This document shows, one piece after another, positions 53,942 through 64,000 of a DNA stretch of 64,000 nt. Source of the stretch: Strobilurus pachycystidiatus (Eukaryota > Basidiomycota > Agaricomycetes > Agaricales > Physalacriaceae); assembly GCA_019915135.1 (NCBI GenBank), contig JAHLMK010000002.1, forward strand, positions 868,001-932,000. The letters run 5' to 3'. The translations under genes were made by a program, and so were the position numbers. Each line of letters starts with the position of its first letter. The first letter of the stretch is position 1. The notes under the pieces were generated by a model that saw nothing but the letters and a program-made list of their open reading frames with translations, was not told the DNA's origin and ran no database searches.

Positions 53942-54493
53942 AGCAAGTAGTGCAAAGTGTGAGCCCAGTAGGCGGAATTTGAGGTTTAAGTATGAGGTTG
54001 AGCAGAACAATCTCGATAAACCGAGGACAGAATCAGCGGAAGCAGCCAGAAACAAAAAGAAAAACCGAGAATGTCAAGGTCATGACGCGGGCCCTTGACG
54101 TCATCATCAACTGCCCCTTGACATTGACAAGACGGCGTATGTTCTTGAGTTACGCGAGGGTGATTTGGCTCTTCATCGACTCAACTTACACTTCCTGCAC
54201 TCTCTAGGAAACATCGATTCTTCGGAGGCTCGCCGTGTCTCTAATAACTGGCTTTACTTTCACTCACGGCATTCGGACTCATTCCGGGCTCTCTCCTTCT
54301 CACCACCACCACCACCACGCATTCAGGGCGGCGGAATTCAACACTGATAGATTACACCTGGGCCTCCTCAAGTGGTGTGACCAATCTCCATGGGTACCTT
54401 ATCCAAGACGTTATCTGGTGTTGACCGTTTGTCTTCCTCCGTCTCTCCCACCAAGTGCGAGCGCAAAGACCTGGCCGAGCCCTTCTCGCCGAC
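53942..54493. promoter_or_regulatory. Divergent intergenic region, BAG protein / surface protein
   Basis: About 550 bp between divergent starts. A word tgacgtcatca at about 54096 is a perfect CRE-like (bZIP) palindrome and lies about 155 bp upstream of the BAG start. A (CAC)n run near 54304 is low complexity. No gene is seen. Confidence 0.4.
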
Positions 54494-55325
54494 ATGCAGT
54501 TCGTCCTTCTCTGCCTAGCTGCCTCGGCCGTTGCCAGTCCTATGTTGCTGGACCGTCGGCAAACAGAGCCCGATGGCGTCCATGTTAACGGGCTCTCTTC
54601 CGTCCCAAATCCTGAACTCAACGGCGCCTCTGTTATCGGGTTCTCTATAATGTCCGGCGGTCCCCGTACCACAACAGTCACCAGCACGAGCACTGAGTAT
54701 ACGGTGACGACCATCCATAATGAACCATACGAATCCGTGTTTCCTGTTACCATCGTCGTCTCCGGCTCCATCACCGAGGTTCATCAAGAGACCATCACGC
54801 TGTATCCGACGGGGACCTCGCCCGCTCCTAGTGAGGCAGCGGTGGCGGACAACGATGCCAAGAGTGCATCGTCGGGTAAAAGAGACGGTGCTATTGCTGG
54901 CAGTGTCGTCGGGGCTGTGATTGTCGCGGCAGTTGTAAAGTCATCAGCTCTAATCCTGAACAATTGGCTAACATGATGTCTAGCTTATCCTCCTCTACCT
55001 GCGTTTCCGCAACAAGCGGTCTCCCAAACATTGGCGCAACCGTGATGTGGGCGCTGGTAGGTGGCAGAGTCTGGACGGCAAAGACGCCGGGAGGTCGGTT
55101 TATGTGGGTCAAGGTTTCGATGTCAAAGCCCCAATTAGCCCCGTCCTCGCGACTGTCCCCTCGCCGACTGCGGCTGCACCAATGCTCGTACGCGAGAAGC
55201 ACAGGCGCACTTCGTCCAACCCATTCGAGGACCCATCGATGGCCCAATTCGGCGGTACGTCTAGCAGCGCTCCGCAGACGCCACGCACTGCGACGTACTT
55301 TGAGATGGAGCCCACCTCGAAGTAA
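54494..55325 (+). CDS. Single-pass membrane protein with signal peptide (Mid2/Wsc-like layout), unknown function
   Basis: The start at 54494 gives a signal peptide, MQFVLLCLAASAVASP. A Ser/Thr-rich extracellular region follows (TTTVTSTSTEYTVTTIHN, VSGSITEVHQETITLYPTGT), then a transmembrane helix GAIAGSVVGAVIVAAV split by a 50-nt intron and completed by LILLYLRFRNKRSPKHW with a basic stop-transfer sequence. A cytoplasmic tail (PISPVLATVPSPTAAAPMLV, RTSSNPFEDPS) ends in EMEPTSK at 55325. This layout is shared by fungal cell-wall stress sensors and many orphan surface proteins. I see no WSC or other named domain, so the role is unknown. Confidence 0.75.
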
Positions 55326-55828
55326 ACCACACTGTATACTGTAAATGGTGAGCGCTTTGCTTCCTTGCATGTGTCCTACTCAAACCGATCTGTAGATGGA
55401 CACAATGTTTTCTCAAGTTTAGACCTGCCTCCTGTTGTTACTTTTTTTTTGGACAATTCATGTACCGATACTCCCGTGTTGAACGAATTATTATCTTGCT
55501 TTGGATTAGACTGGTCGCTGGTGAGATATGGACTCAGTGCGAGGTTGTATATATCACGAGAGGGTGTGGCGCAGTGATGAGATCGCTGTTGGTAAGAACG
55601 GCAACTCTCTCTCTCTCTCAACGGTAAGTACTAGTGCTATTTTCGGGTAAGATGCAATGCTATCAGGCACTGTATATACCTTGCTACTGATATGTTACGA
55701 TTTTTGTGTTCGAAATGTGAGATGGCACAAGCCGGAACCGAACCCTCGGCTCGATGCGCCGGGTTGCATTTGTTTGGTGAACCGACTTCCTTCCAAAAAT
55801 CACAAATCCCATTTCTATAACTGCCATC
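55326..55828. promoter_or_regulatory. Surface-gene 3' region and MTR4 promoter
   Basis: About 500 bp between two plus-strand genes. It contains a poly-T run near 55443 and a (CT)7 dinucleotide tract at 55607-55619. No gene is seen. Confidence 0.45.
55607..55619 (+). repeat. (CT)n dinucleotide tract
   Basis: A perfect run of about seven CT units, about 210 bp upstream of the MTR4 start. Pyrimidine tracts are common in fungal promoters. Confidence 0.7.
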
Positions 55829-58800
55829 ATGGCTGACCTATTTTCCTTCCTTGACGCTATACCGAATGACCAGGCCGGCGAGGATGTGGAGATGGCTACT
55901 CCTGAACCGACCATCAAAAAACGCAAAGCCGACGAGCAAACTATCGATTCTACACCACTCTCGCCAGTAAACGACGAACATCCTACGAAGAAAACGCGAC
56001 TAGCCACCACTAATACTGTGGTACTTGACGACTTTGCCACAGAGGCTATAAGAGAGGTTGCGTCGATCGCTGGTCTACAAGGCAGCGAAGAGGCCGGCGC
56101 GCGGTTAGAACTCCGGCATAAAGTGTGATTTGCCATTCATTCTCGTCGACTTGGCTTACCATCATGTAGGTTCGCCACCAAGTTGCTGTGCCGACTGGCT
56201 ACGACTACGTACCCATAAGTCAACACACCCCACCGCAAAAGCCTGATCGCGAGTACGCTTTCGAGCTCGATCCATTCCAGAGAGTATCGATCTACGCAAT
56301 TCAGCGGAATGAGAGTGTGTTGGTCTCTGCCCATACGAGTGCCGGAAAGACAGTCGTTGCCGAGTACGCGATAGCTCAGTGTTTGAATCGGAAACAGCGA
56401 GTTATTTACACTAGTCCCATCAAGGTCAGTCCTTCAGATACCACCATTGAGCCGCGCATTAAAAGTATCATTTTGTAGGCATTAAGCAATCAAAAGTACC
56501 GCGACATGCTCGCTGAGTTTGGCGATGTAGGCCTTATGACCGGCGATGTCACAATAAACCCGTCCGCTACTTGCCTGGTCATGACAACTGAAGTAAGTGC
56601 ACAGCTGCAATCGTAACCTACCCGTTGATCGTTTTGTTCAGATTCTACGGTCAATGCTGTACCGCGGTTCTGAAATTGTGCGCGAAGTTGCGTGGGTCAT
56701 CTTCGACGAAATCCACTATATGCGAGACAAAGAACGAGGTGTCGTCTGGGAGGAAACCATCATTCTACTTCCCCATACCATCCGCTACGTCTTCCTCTCC
56801 GCCACAATCCCGAACGCAATGCAATTCGCCGAATGGATATGCCAGTCCCACGACCAACCTTGTCACGTCGTCTATACAGACTTCCGACCCACGCCGCTGC
56901 AGCACTACCTCTTCCCTGGCGGCGGTGAAGGCATCTACTTGGTCGTGAATGAGAAAGGAGAGTTTCGGGAGGATAACTTCGCGAAGGTCATGGGCAAGGT
57001 TCAGTCGCGTTCTGAAGACCCCGCGGATCCTAATAGCGGAAAGGGCAAGAAATGGAAGACGAAGAAGGGTGGCGAGACCAAGGGTCCTTCAGATGTCGCG
57101 CGAATCATCAAGAAGATCATGCAGAGCAATTTCCAGCCCGTCATCGTCTTCTCGTTCGCCAAACGCGACTGCGAAGCACACGCTCTTTCCATGTCCAAAT
57201 ACGAGTTCAACAATCAGGACGAACAGGATCAGGTATCTGCCATATTCAGCAATGCGATTGACTGTCTGTCGGATGACGACAAGCAGCTGCCTAGGATCTC
57301 GAACATGGTCCCTTTGTTGCGACGCGGTATTGGCATTCATCACAGTGGCCTGCTCCCGATACTGAAGGAAATCATCGAGATCCTTTTCCAGGAAGGCCTC
57401 ATCAAGGTCCTCTTCGCTACCGAAACTTTCTCGATCGGGTTGAACATGCCTGCGAAGACTGTCGTCTTCACAAATACTCGGAAGTTCGATGGAAGGGAGG
57501 AGAGAAATCTGTCTTCCGGAGAGTACGTCCAGATGTCCGGTCGTGCTGGTCGTCGTGGATTGGATGATCGAGGTCTGGTCATCCTGATGTGCGACGAAAA
57601 GCTGGACCCCAAGGTGGCGAAGGAAATGATCAAGGGAGAGGCTGATCGACTAGACTCTGCCTTCCATCTCGGGTATAACATGGTCATGAACTTGATGAAG
57701 GTAGAAGGGATTAGTCCCGAGTACATGTTGGAGCGGTCTTTTTTCCAGTTCCAGAGCACAGCCGCGATCCCTCAACTGGAAACTGGTGTGTATAGTCTTC
57801 CTTTCTTCTTATCTTGGTCTTTGTCTTGACATCACCCTCAGAGTTGAAGAAAGAGGAAGAAACTCGGCAATCCATGATCATCCCGGACGAAGAACTTGTC
57901 GCTCAATATTACGACTTGCGCCACCAGCTCGATCAGATGGCTGAGGACATGCGAAGTGTTATCACACATCCAACCTACTGTCTTCCCTTTTTGAAGCCCG
58001 GACGATTGGTCAAAGTCAAATATCAGGACCTGGACTTCGGTTGGGGGGTTGTTATCAACTTCATGCACCGGCAACCGCCTAAGGTAAGCCGAAGGACTTC
58101 ACTTCAGATCGTCTGCTTGATGCATCTCCTATCTAGAATCGACCTATGCCGAACAATGACGAGATACCAGCGCATGAACAATATGTCGTTGACGTTCTCT
58201 TGAACTGCGCACCAGGCGGAGATGCCCAAAAGAGTAGCAAGCCGACCCCCAACGGTGCTTTACCCTGCCCTTCGGGCACGAAAGGTGTTCCTTTAGTACT
58301 ACCAGTTTCGCTAGGTACCCTTCATGGGATCAGTCACTTCGTCATTTATCTACCAAAGGATCTACGGCCAATCGATGCTCGGCAGACTGCTTGGAAAAGC
58401 GTCCTTGAGGTCCATCGACGCTTCCCAGACGGTGTACCTCTCTTGGATCCCATTCAAAACATGCACATCGAGGACGAGAAATTCAAAGTGCTGGTCGAGG
58501 TATGCGTGCCCGCCCTTTTCCGTTCAAAAGGTTTTCTCACTATATGAAATTCAGAAAATCGCAGTCATGGAAGACAAGCTGTACCAAAGTCCTCTACATA
58601 AGGACCTTCGCCTCCCAGAACTTTACGCGTTATACTCCAGCAAGCGAGAGTCGCAGGAGCGTTCGCGATCCCTCCAAAAGCGCATCCATTCCACGCAAGA
58701 CGTGCTTCAGGCCGAGGAGCTGAAATGCAGGAAACGTGTGCTCCGGCGATTGGGATTTACTACTTCTACAAACGTCGTCGATATCAAGGGTCGAGTTGCT

Positions 58801-59400
58801 TGCGAAATCAGCGCCGGAGACGAGCTACTTCTGACTGAGCTTCTTTTCGACGGCGTCTTCAACTCCCTGACTCCCGAGCAATGCGCCGCTTTTCTAAGTT
58901 GCTTCGTTCTCGACGAAAAGGTAAGCCTGTGCAAGCTTTTTTTTGTCGCTCTTCTAACACTCTCATAGAGCAAACACCCAACGAAGCTGACGGAAGAGCT
59001 TGCGGCCCCGCTCCGCATTCTTCAGAAATTGGCGCAGCACATAGCTAAAGTCTCTAAAGAATCGAAGCTAGCAATGGATGAGGACACATATGTGAAGTCG
59101 TTCAAAGTCGAACTCATGGAAGCGGTGATGCTATGGTGCCAAGGTGCTACCTTTGATAAAATTTGCTCGGTACGTGAATACCAATCAGGATTATCATGTC
59201 ACTCAACCTCTCATCAGCTCACTGATGTGTTTGAGGGGAGCATTATCCGAGTTTTCCGACGGCTGAGTGAACTACTGCGGCAAATGGCGAAGGCTGCAAA
59301 AGTTATTGGGAACACTGAACTACAGGAAAAGTTCGACCAGTCTTCACAACTGCTGGAGAGGCCGAACACCATCATTTTCTGTCCGTCATTGTATTTGTAG
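55829..59400 (+). CDS. MTR4: Exosome-associated RNA helicase Mtr4 (Dob1, Ski2-like)
   Basis: The start [20 protein letters not shown] (55829) precedes an acidic, basic-patched N-terminus. Helicase motifs in order: Q-type aromatic [11 protein letters not shown], Walker [36 protein letters not shown], the DEIH box [50 protein letters not shown], and [15 protein letters not shown]. The arch domain with its KOW part ([20 protein letters not shown]) and the helical DSHCT end ([56 protein letters not shown]) follow, with the C-terminus IIFCPSLYL at 59400. It unwinds RNA for the nuclear exosome and works in the TRAMP complex on rRNA, tRNA and ncRNA. Eight or so short introns. All motifs are intact. 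Confidence 0.96.
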
Positions 59401-59767
59401 ACAGTGTATGGTTTATACGACGATAGCCCCAATGCCCCCATTGGCTTAGAAGCGCAGAATCGGGTTCATGATCCGCGGAGGCGCAAGCTTCGTTCAAACC
59501 TCATCACTGCTTTTCATTAACACAGATGTTCGCGACTTTGGACTAAGGATTTCGAGCAGCACCGCACGAAAGGGCACGGGAAGTGATGAAAGAATTGTAT
59601 GGGAAGACTTCCTCCGCGCGCCTGTATAGCGAGGATCGTGATCGAAGCTGCGTGACGTCGACTGGCGGTATCCAAAGGCATGGTCGCAAGCCTTCCTCAA
59701 CTTCTTGCCCGGAGCTTTCACTACGTTCTCAAACTATTGTCCTTCGTTTCACCCATCGCTATCTCTC
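59401..59767. promoter_or_regulatory. MTR4 3' region and aspartic protease promoter
   Basis: About 370 bp between two plus-strand genes. No TATA box, repeat or RNA gene is obvious. Pyrimidine-rich sequence precedes the protease start. Confidence 0.4.
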
Positions 59768-61733
59768 ATGTCTCTTTCTGTTCTGAACTTTGCTTTCGTT
59801 GCTTTTCTACCTGCATATCTAGCATCGCCTTTGTCCAGAAGCAATGGCATCAAATTGCGCATCGCGTCTCGCCGTTCGCCAATGGACACACCCGATCCAG
59901 AATCCACGTTGGGCACCTTCGACAGAGACCTCGTAGTACGTTGCTATGTTTGTTCATGGAAGAACGCTCTTGACCTGTTCACCCTCAGGAACTAGACCTC
60001 AGAACGGTGCTGAACAAGTACGCTGATTCTGAGCAGAAACTGGCTGGCATCGATCTGGTGCCGTGGGATTTGGAACTGTTCTCTGCGGGTGCTGCTTCTG
60101 GCGTCGAAGTCCCGTTGTCGAATCCGTCCAAACGCGACGCGCCACAGCTCATCGGTCCCGCGCCATATGCCGTCGCAGAACTCACCGATTACTTCAGTGA
60201 CAGTTTCGACGTGCTGTACTATGGTGGCATTGAAATTGGAACGCCGCCACAACAGCTTACAGTCGATGTCGACACTGGCTCCGCTGATCTTTGGCTTCCC
60301 TGCCAATGCAGCGAATGCGCCAACATGCAGTTCCAGTCTAAGCGCAGTTCGAGTTACAAGAGCAGTGGCCAGGGATTCTCTGTGACATACGTGAGTGTTT
60401 ACTTCGGCTGCGTATCTGCGCCATCTTACATGTTTGTAGGGCTCAGGGTTCGTCAAATGTATCAAGGCGAACGATACAGTTACAATGGGGGGCTTGACGG
60501 TCCACGAACAGACCTTTGGCGGCGCCTACCGCGCATCTTCCAATTTCAACGACTTTCCAAACGACGGTCTGATAGGAATGGCCTTCGGGTCAATAGCAAG
60601 AAGCCGGTCGAAGACCTTTTTCGAGAACCTGATTTTACAAGGCCAGGTCAAGCGCAAGATGTTTTCAGTCCATCTCACACGGAAGGAGGAGAGTGGCTCG
60701 GAAGTACTGTTTTCTTTGCTGCCATCCCGACATTTCTCATCGACTGCTCACAGCTATGCCTGGGTTGCTTCGACGAGACCAAAGCGTTGAGCCCACCCAC
60801 GTGGATTCCAGTGGTCTCTGCGGTTTGTTGTTCCTCGCTAGTCTCTTGCATGGACCTAACGGCCATCAGACCTACTGGACAGTGCGCATGGATTCGTTCC
60901 TCGTCAACGACCGACGTCTGTCCTTTACCACTAACAATATCCTTGCGGTCAGTGTCTGTTTCAAACATCATTACAAACCTAGTGAACGAGCTTATTCGCA
61001 GGCCATTGACACTGGTACATCCTTACTCTATCTGCCTCAAGACCTGGCGGACGAATTCTACTCGTTGGTATGCCGATAGTCACTCGTCGCTGTGAGACAC
61101 AGTAAGTGTAAGTAATTTGCCTATGATAGATTCCCGGCTCGCGATCCGCTGCGAATTATGGACAGGGCAAGTCTGCTCTTTGATTGATCTCGCATTGAAG
61201 GGCACTGACTCCATGTCAATGATTGCAGGCATTTACACATTCCCTTGTGCATCCCAGCTCAAAATCTCTCTGTCTTTTGGCGGCCATGACTTCTCGATCG
61301 ATATGCGGGATTTCAATTTGGGTGCGTGGCCTCGCCACTATCTGCAGGTCTTTTATTTTTGACATTTTGCTCTATAGGCCTGATGTCGGAGAACTCAACG
61401 TAGTGCCATACCTTTGCTTCAACGTACAGAACGACACTCATGCTTCGTTCGCTTAGTGACTGTGTCGGAGGCATCGTTTCTCTAGGGAGCGACGGTCCTA
61501 GGAGTCTTGCTATCATCGGTAAGTCCTCTAGTTATTCACGGCGCCAATGGACTCATGATCCATCCCTTCCAGGTGCCTTACTGTTGAAGTCATGTATGCA
61601 TGCTCTTTCATGTCCCTCTGTATCTTTCTAACGCCTGTCGTTAGGGTACACTTCCTACGACTACTCAAGTGGCCAGGGTCCCACAGGTGCAAGCGTGGGT
61701 TTCGCATCCAGTATCAACAATATGGCGCTCTAA
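59768..61733 (+). CDS. Secreted aspartic peptidase, family A1 (pepsin-like)
   Basis: The ATG at 59768 gives a signal peptide (MSLSVLNFAFVAFLPAYLAS) followed by a propeptide of about 100 residues. The mature enzyme has YYGGIEIGTPPQQLTVDVDT with GSADLWLP (first catalytic Asp in DTGS), GFVKCIKANDTVTMGGL, TFGGAYRASSNFNDFPNDGL, IGMAFGSIARS, and across introns GSELCLGCFDETKALSP, YWTVRMDSFLVNDRR, AIDTGTSLLYLPQDLADEFY (second catalytic Asp in DTGT), YTFPCASQLKISLSFGG, and a last exon GYTSYDYSSGQGPTGASVGF ending at 61733. Seven or more short introns. Both active-site motifs and the family fold order are present, so it should be active at acidic pH outside the cell. The exons between 61080 and 61640 are approximate. 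Confidence 0.9.
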
Positions 61734-62106
61734 ACATACTGTTTTATCGTTTGAGCTGTGATGTGACATTTCCTGCCCTTCGGGCCATTTCCTGCTATTG
61801 TACTGTACCCACACTACGCCCAGTCTACACACATCACTATTATCTATCAGTGTAGTAATAGTAATACGATAACGCCTTGTACGCACCAAATCTAGCAGAA
61901 GCATTATCAGAGATTGTTTGTGGGTCCGAGTCACGACATCCGATCGACATCATTGCACCTCAAATTGACTAACATCCTCTATCTTTCACAGCATAGATCG
62001 GACATCCCTACTGTGACAAAGCCACTCCCGCCATTCTGGATTCAAACAACAAGCCTCGGACAACAGACTGGGCTTTGACGGCTTTTGCGGTGTAGGCAAA
62101 GCGTTC
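61734..62106. promoter_or_regulatory. Protease 3' region and HNH gene upstream region
   Basis: About 370 bp. The left part holds the first copy of a diverged direct repeat (61801-61899). An open frame leads into the HNH-like gene from about 62000, so the true start of that gene may be slightly upstream of 62107. Confidence 0.4.
61801..61899. repeat. Diverged direct repeat, copy A
   Basis: Shares with 63456-63535 the blocks tactgta-ccac, ctacacayatcactat and agtaatacgataNcgcc in the same order and orientation, with a ~20-nt extra stretch in this copy. It lies just past the aspartic protease stop. Confidence 0.75.
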
Positions 62107-63395
62107 ATGGCTCTATCATCGACCGACTCTGTCTTACCGTCCCTTGACGCTGGGCCCCTGGGCCATTGTCCCGACACGTACAAGAGCGCGTACGAACTCA
62201 TTCTCAGAGCGGAGGGCCACGCCCTCCTCTTATACAACTCTGTCCCAGAACCGTCGAAGGCCGTTGCAAAGGAGAAGCTCATATGCGCCCGGGTACTAGG
62301 GGGCTTTCTTATCGAGCTATACAAGCGACGCGGCATATTAGGTGATACTGCGGCCAGTAGCGTTGCAAAAGGCGTCGTATCAGGCTCCGGCGATGCGAAT
62401 GAACTTGTGTACAACAATGGTCGCCATTATCGCGAGCAACTAATACGAGCCTGTATGTGACTCTTCGCGTTTACCCTCCGCTCCCACTTCACCTCCGGTT
62501 TAGTCAAAACCACCACAGAGCTGTATTACCCCCGATCTACCCCTTCATCCCGTCCATCCTATGACAGCTTAGAGGCTATGCTTCTGGAAGAAATGGAAGG
62601 TTCAAGTGATCAGTACGACACAGCGAGGAAGAAAGTTAGTCTGTAACCTCTATTACCGTCCTTGTGTCTCACCTAGTAACTCCAAGTGTTTAGCCCGCGA
62701 TGGATACCGGTGCGTGATCAGCGGCGTGTGGAATACAACGTCAGTGAAAAAGAATACGGAACTCTTTCGCTTGTCCCGGAACGAAAATCCTCGGCATGGC
62801 AGCGATGTTGTTCAGACCTGTCATATCGTGAACGAGACCTCTATGCAACGCCTTGTTCCCTCTGATACCAATGATGCGCAGGTTGGTTCTCATCATCCAC
62901 TGGTATTCGTATTCAGTCTTCACATTAGACTCCTAAATCTGCTGGCATGCTAGCCATTCTGCAGCAGTTTGGGCTTGACACTCTGGTCGACTCTTTGATC
63001 TCACCTGATGGTATTCATGACCTTGGGAATTTGTTGTCACTCAAGAACACCTTCCGTGTACACTTCAACAACCTCAGCCGCCGAACATTTATAATGTTTA
63101 CGTATGGGATGAAGCAGATGTGTTTTCAGTCTACAACCCAGCCTTGATCTGTCGACAACCGCAGTTCACGTATTCGCCACTTGTGTTCACAGCATTTCGC
63201 AATTCTGAGATGCCACTCCCAAATCCCAAGCTTCTGGCTCTGCATGCTGTCTGTGCGCGCGTAGCCCATATGTCAGGAGCTTCAGAATTCTTTGACGAGG
63301 TGGAGTGTGCTAGGGAGGATAGCACCGTCCTTCCAAGCGATGGCTCGGATGCTCTTTTGCTCTTGAACTTGTTGGCTCGTCATGTTGAAGTTTGA
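62107..63395 (+). CDS. HNH-nuclease-domain-like protein, possibly frameshifted
   Basis: The start at 62107 gives MALSSTDSVLPSLDAGPLGH and a helical N-terminal region (AYELILRAEGHALLLYNSVP, ICARVLGGFLIELYKRRGIL). After short introns comes the HNH-like part: CLARDGYRCVISGVWN, VVQTCHIVNETSMQ, FGLDTLVDSLISPDGIHDLG and NLLSLKNTFRVHFNNL, which match the H, N and H positions of the HNH_2-type domain common in mushroom genomes. Immediately afterwards (about 63085) the frame must change by one base to read PPNIYNVYVWDEADVFSVYN and the tail ending LLLNLLARHVEV at 63395. I found no normal-length intron that does this without deleting the HNH end, so a frameshift or decay is likely. The biological role of these proteins is unknown. 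Confidence 0.65.
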
Positions 63396-63455
63396 ACTTG
63401 TCAGCGCCACAATGTGCTCCGTGAGATTGACGATGAGAAAAGCCCTCTCAAGTGT

Positions 63456-63535
63456 TACTGTAACCACGCTACGCATATTCTACACATATCACTATACTAG
63501 TAATACGATACCGCCTCGTACCGACTAGATCTGGC
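63456..63535. repeat. Diverged direct repeat, copy B
   Basis: The second copy of the element at 61801-61899, located just past the HNH gene stop and about 75 bp before the FRA10AC1 start. Agreement is roughly three quarters of positions with gaps, by eye. Confidence 0.75.
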
Positions 63536-63607
63536 GGTTCAGTAATGATTGATTTGGCCTCATTTCCCCTAATTTAGGGTTTGAACTCTGCTTCAACTTC
63601 GACCATC

Positions 63608-64000
63608 ATGTCACTCTATCGCAGCCGGCCACCCCCACCTCCAGTGCCTGGCCCAAGTGAATTTGAACTACTCAAAGGGTCCCACAAGTAAATACATGCC
63701 CATCTTCTCTGGTCCCAATGATCTGAATGCCTTAGATTTCTACGCGAAGATGAAGACGACACGGAACCAAACCAGACTTGGGAGGAGAAACTCGCGTCCA
63801 AATATTATTCCAGTCTTTACCGGGAGTTTGCTGTTTGCGATTTGAAGCATTACAAGTCGGGGAATGTATGTGCCCGACAGAGGATTCCACTCCGAATGCA
63901 CTACTTACTCAGCCTATTAGTTCTCGTTACGATGGCGCACTGAAGACGAGGTTCTCTCCGGCGCAGGCGAAACTTCATGTGGAAACACACGATGTCGACG
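63608..64000 (+). CDS. FRA10AC1: FRA10AC1 homologue, 5' part (gene runs off the window)
   Basis: The ATG at 63608 gives MSLYRSRPPPPPVPGPSEFE, then LLKGSHK. A 48-nt intron joins this to FLREDEDD, TWEEKLASKYYSSLYREFAV and CDLKHYKSGN. A second intron leads to FSLRWRTEDEVLSGAGETSC and GNTRC at the window edge. The block YREFAVCDLKHYKSG...RWRTEDEV...GNTRC is highly characteristic of FRA10AC1, a small conserved nuclear protein associated with the spliceosome in other eukaryotes. The remainder lies outside the window. The assignment is confident despite truncation. Confidence 0.9.

Noticed and set aside
55715..55785. Possible tRNA on the minus strand (ggttcggttcc)
   Set aside because: No acceptor or T-stem pairing and no A box; it is in the 5' region of MTR4.

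Overview
The window is nuclear DNA of a basidiomycete, almost certainly a mushroom-forming Agaricomycete. The evidence is dense, mostly single-copy eukaryotic genes cut by many very short introns (about 44-65 nt, GT...AG), a cellulose-binding CBM1 module on a secreted glycosidase, an F-box protein, an HNH-nuclease-like protein of the kind expanded in mushrooms, and a secreted Ser/Gly-repeat protein typical of Agaricomycetes. I see no rRNA, tRNA, CRISPR or intact transposon. Gene ends were placed by reading the splice junctions that keep conserved domains in frame.

Layout. 1-431: C-terminal end of a Rad9-like protein (+). 875-4361: Spt23/Mga2-type membrane-tethered transcription factor (-). 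5188-7382: mitochondrial Mmc1-like protein (+), almost touching a VanZ-like membrane protein (7413-8393, -). 8438-9739: candidate meiotic Rec114 (+). 10470-12554: secreted CBM1-GH27 alpha-galactosidase (-), divergent from a PH/coiled-coil protein (12753-15480, +). 15593-16229: ATP synthase delta subunit (-). 17161-19847 and 20176-21878: GSH1 and ATG6 (both -). 22543-23832: caspase-fold protein without the catalytic cysteine (+). 24088-26694: DNA polymerase kappa (+). 26742-27457: RraA-like aldolase (-). 27936-29964: Gyp1 RabGAP (+). 30155-32137: NUP2/NUP50 (-), divergent from galactokinase (32561-34422, +). 34522-35868: F-box protein (-). 36716-38452: multi-pass membrane protein (-). 39599-40484: Bli-3-like flavin-fold protein (-). 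40600-41893: MFS transporter (-). 42232-42928: TIM17 (-). 43101-45350: CDCA7-type zinc-finger protein (+). 46810-49123: secreted Ser/Gly-repeat protein (+). 49343-51126: GH5 glycosidase (-). 51832-52666: GILT-like thiol reductase (+). 52892-53941: BAG-domain co-chaperone (-). 54494-55325: single-pass surface protein (+). 55829-59400: MTR4 helicase (+). 59768-61733: secreted A1 aspartic protease (+). 62107-63395: HNH-like protein (+). 63608-end: FRA10AC1 homologue, 5' part (+).

Most genes are unlinked housekeeping functions: mitochondria (Mmc1-like, ATP16, TIM17), nuclear RNA and transport (MTR4, NUP2), DNA damage and recombination (Rad9-like, Rec114-like, Pol kappa), redox (GSH1, GILT) and autophagy (ATG6). 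I see no biosynthetic cluster. Galactokinase lies in the same window as a secreted alpha-galactosidase, but 20 kb away, so this is only loosely suggestive.

The most unusual points are the caspase-fold protein that lost its catalytic Cys, an 8-nt micro-exon inside the galactokinase signature, a well-supported GC-AG intron in the GILT gene, recurrent GTTCGT splice donors, a cluster of compensating frameshifts in the ankyrin repeat of the Spt23/Mga2 gene, and a diverged direct repeat that brackets the HNH gene. I did not find a clearly new multi-gene system.
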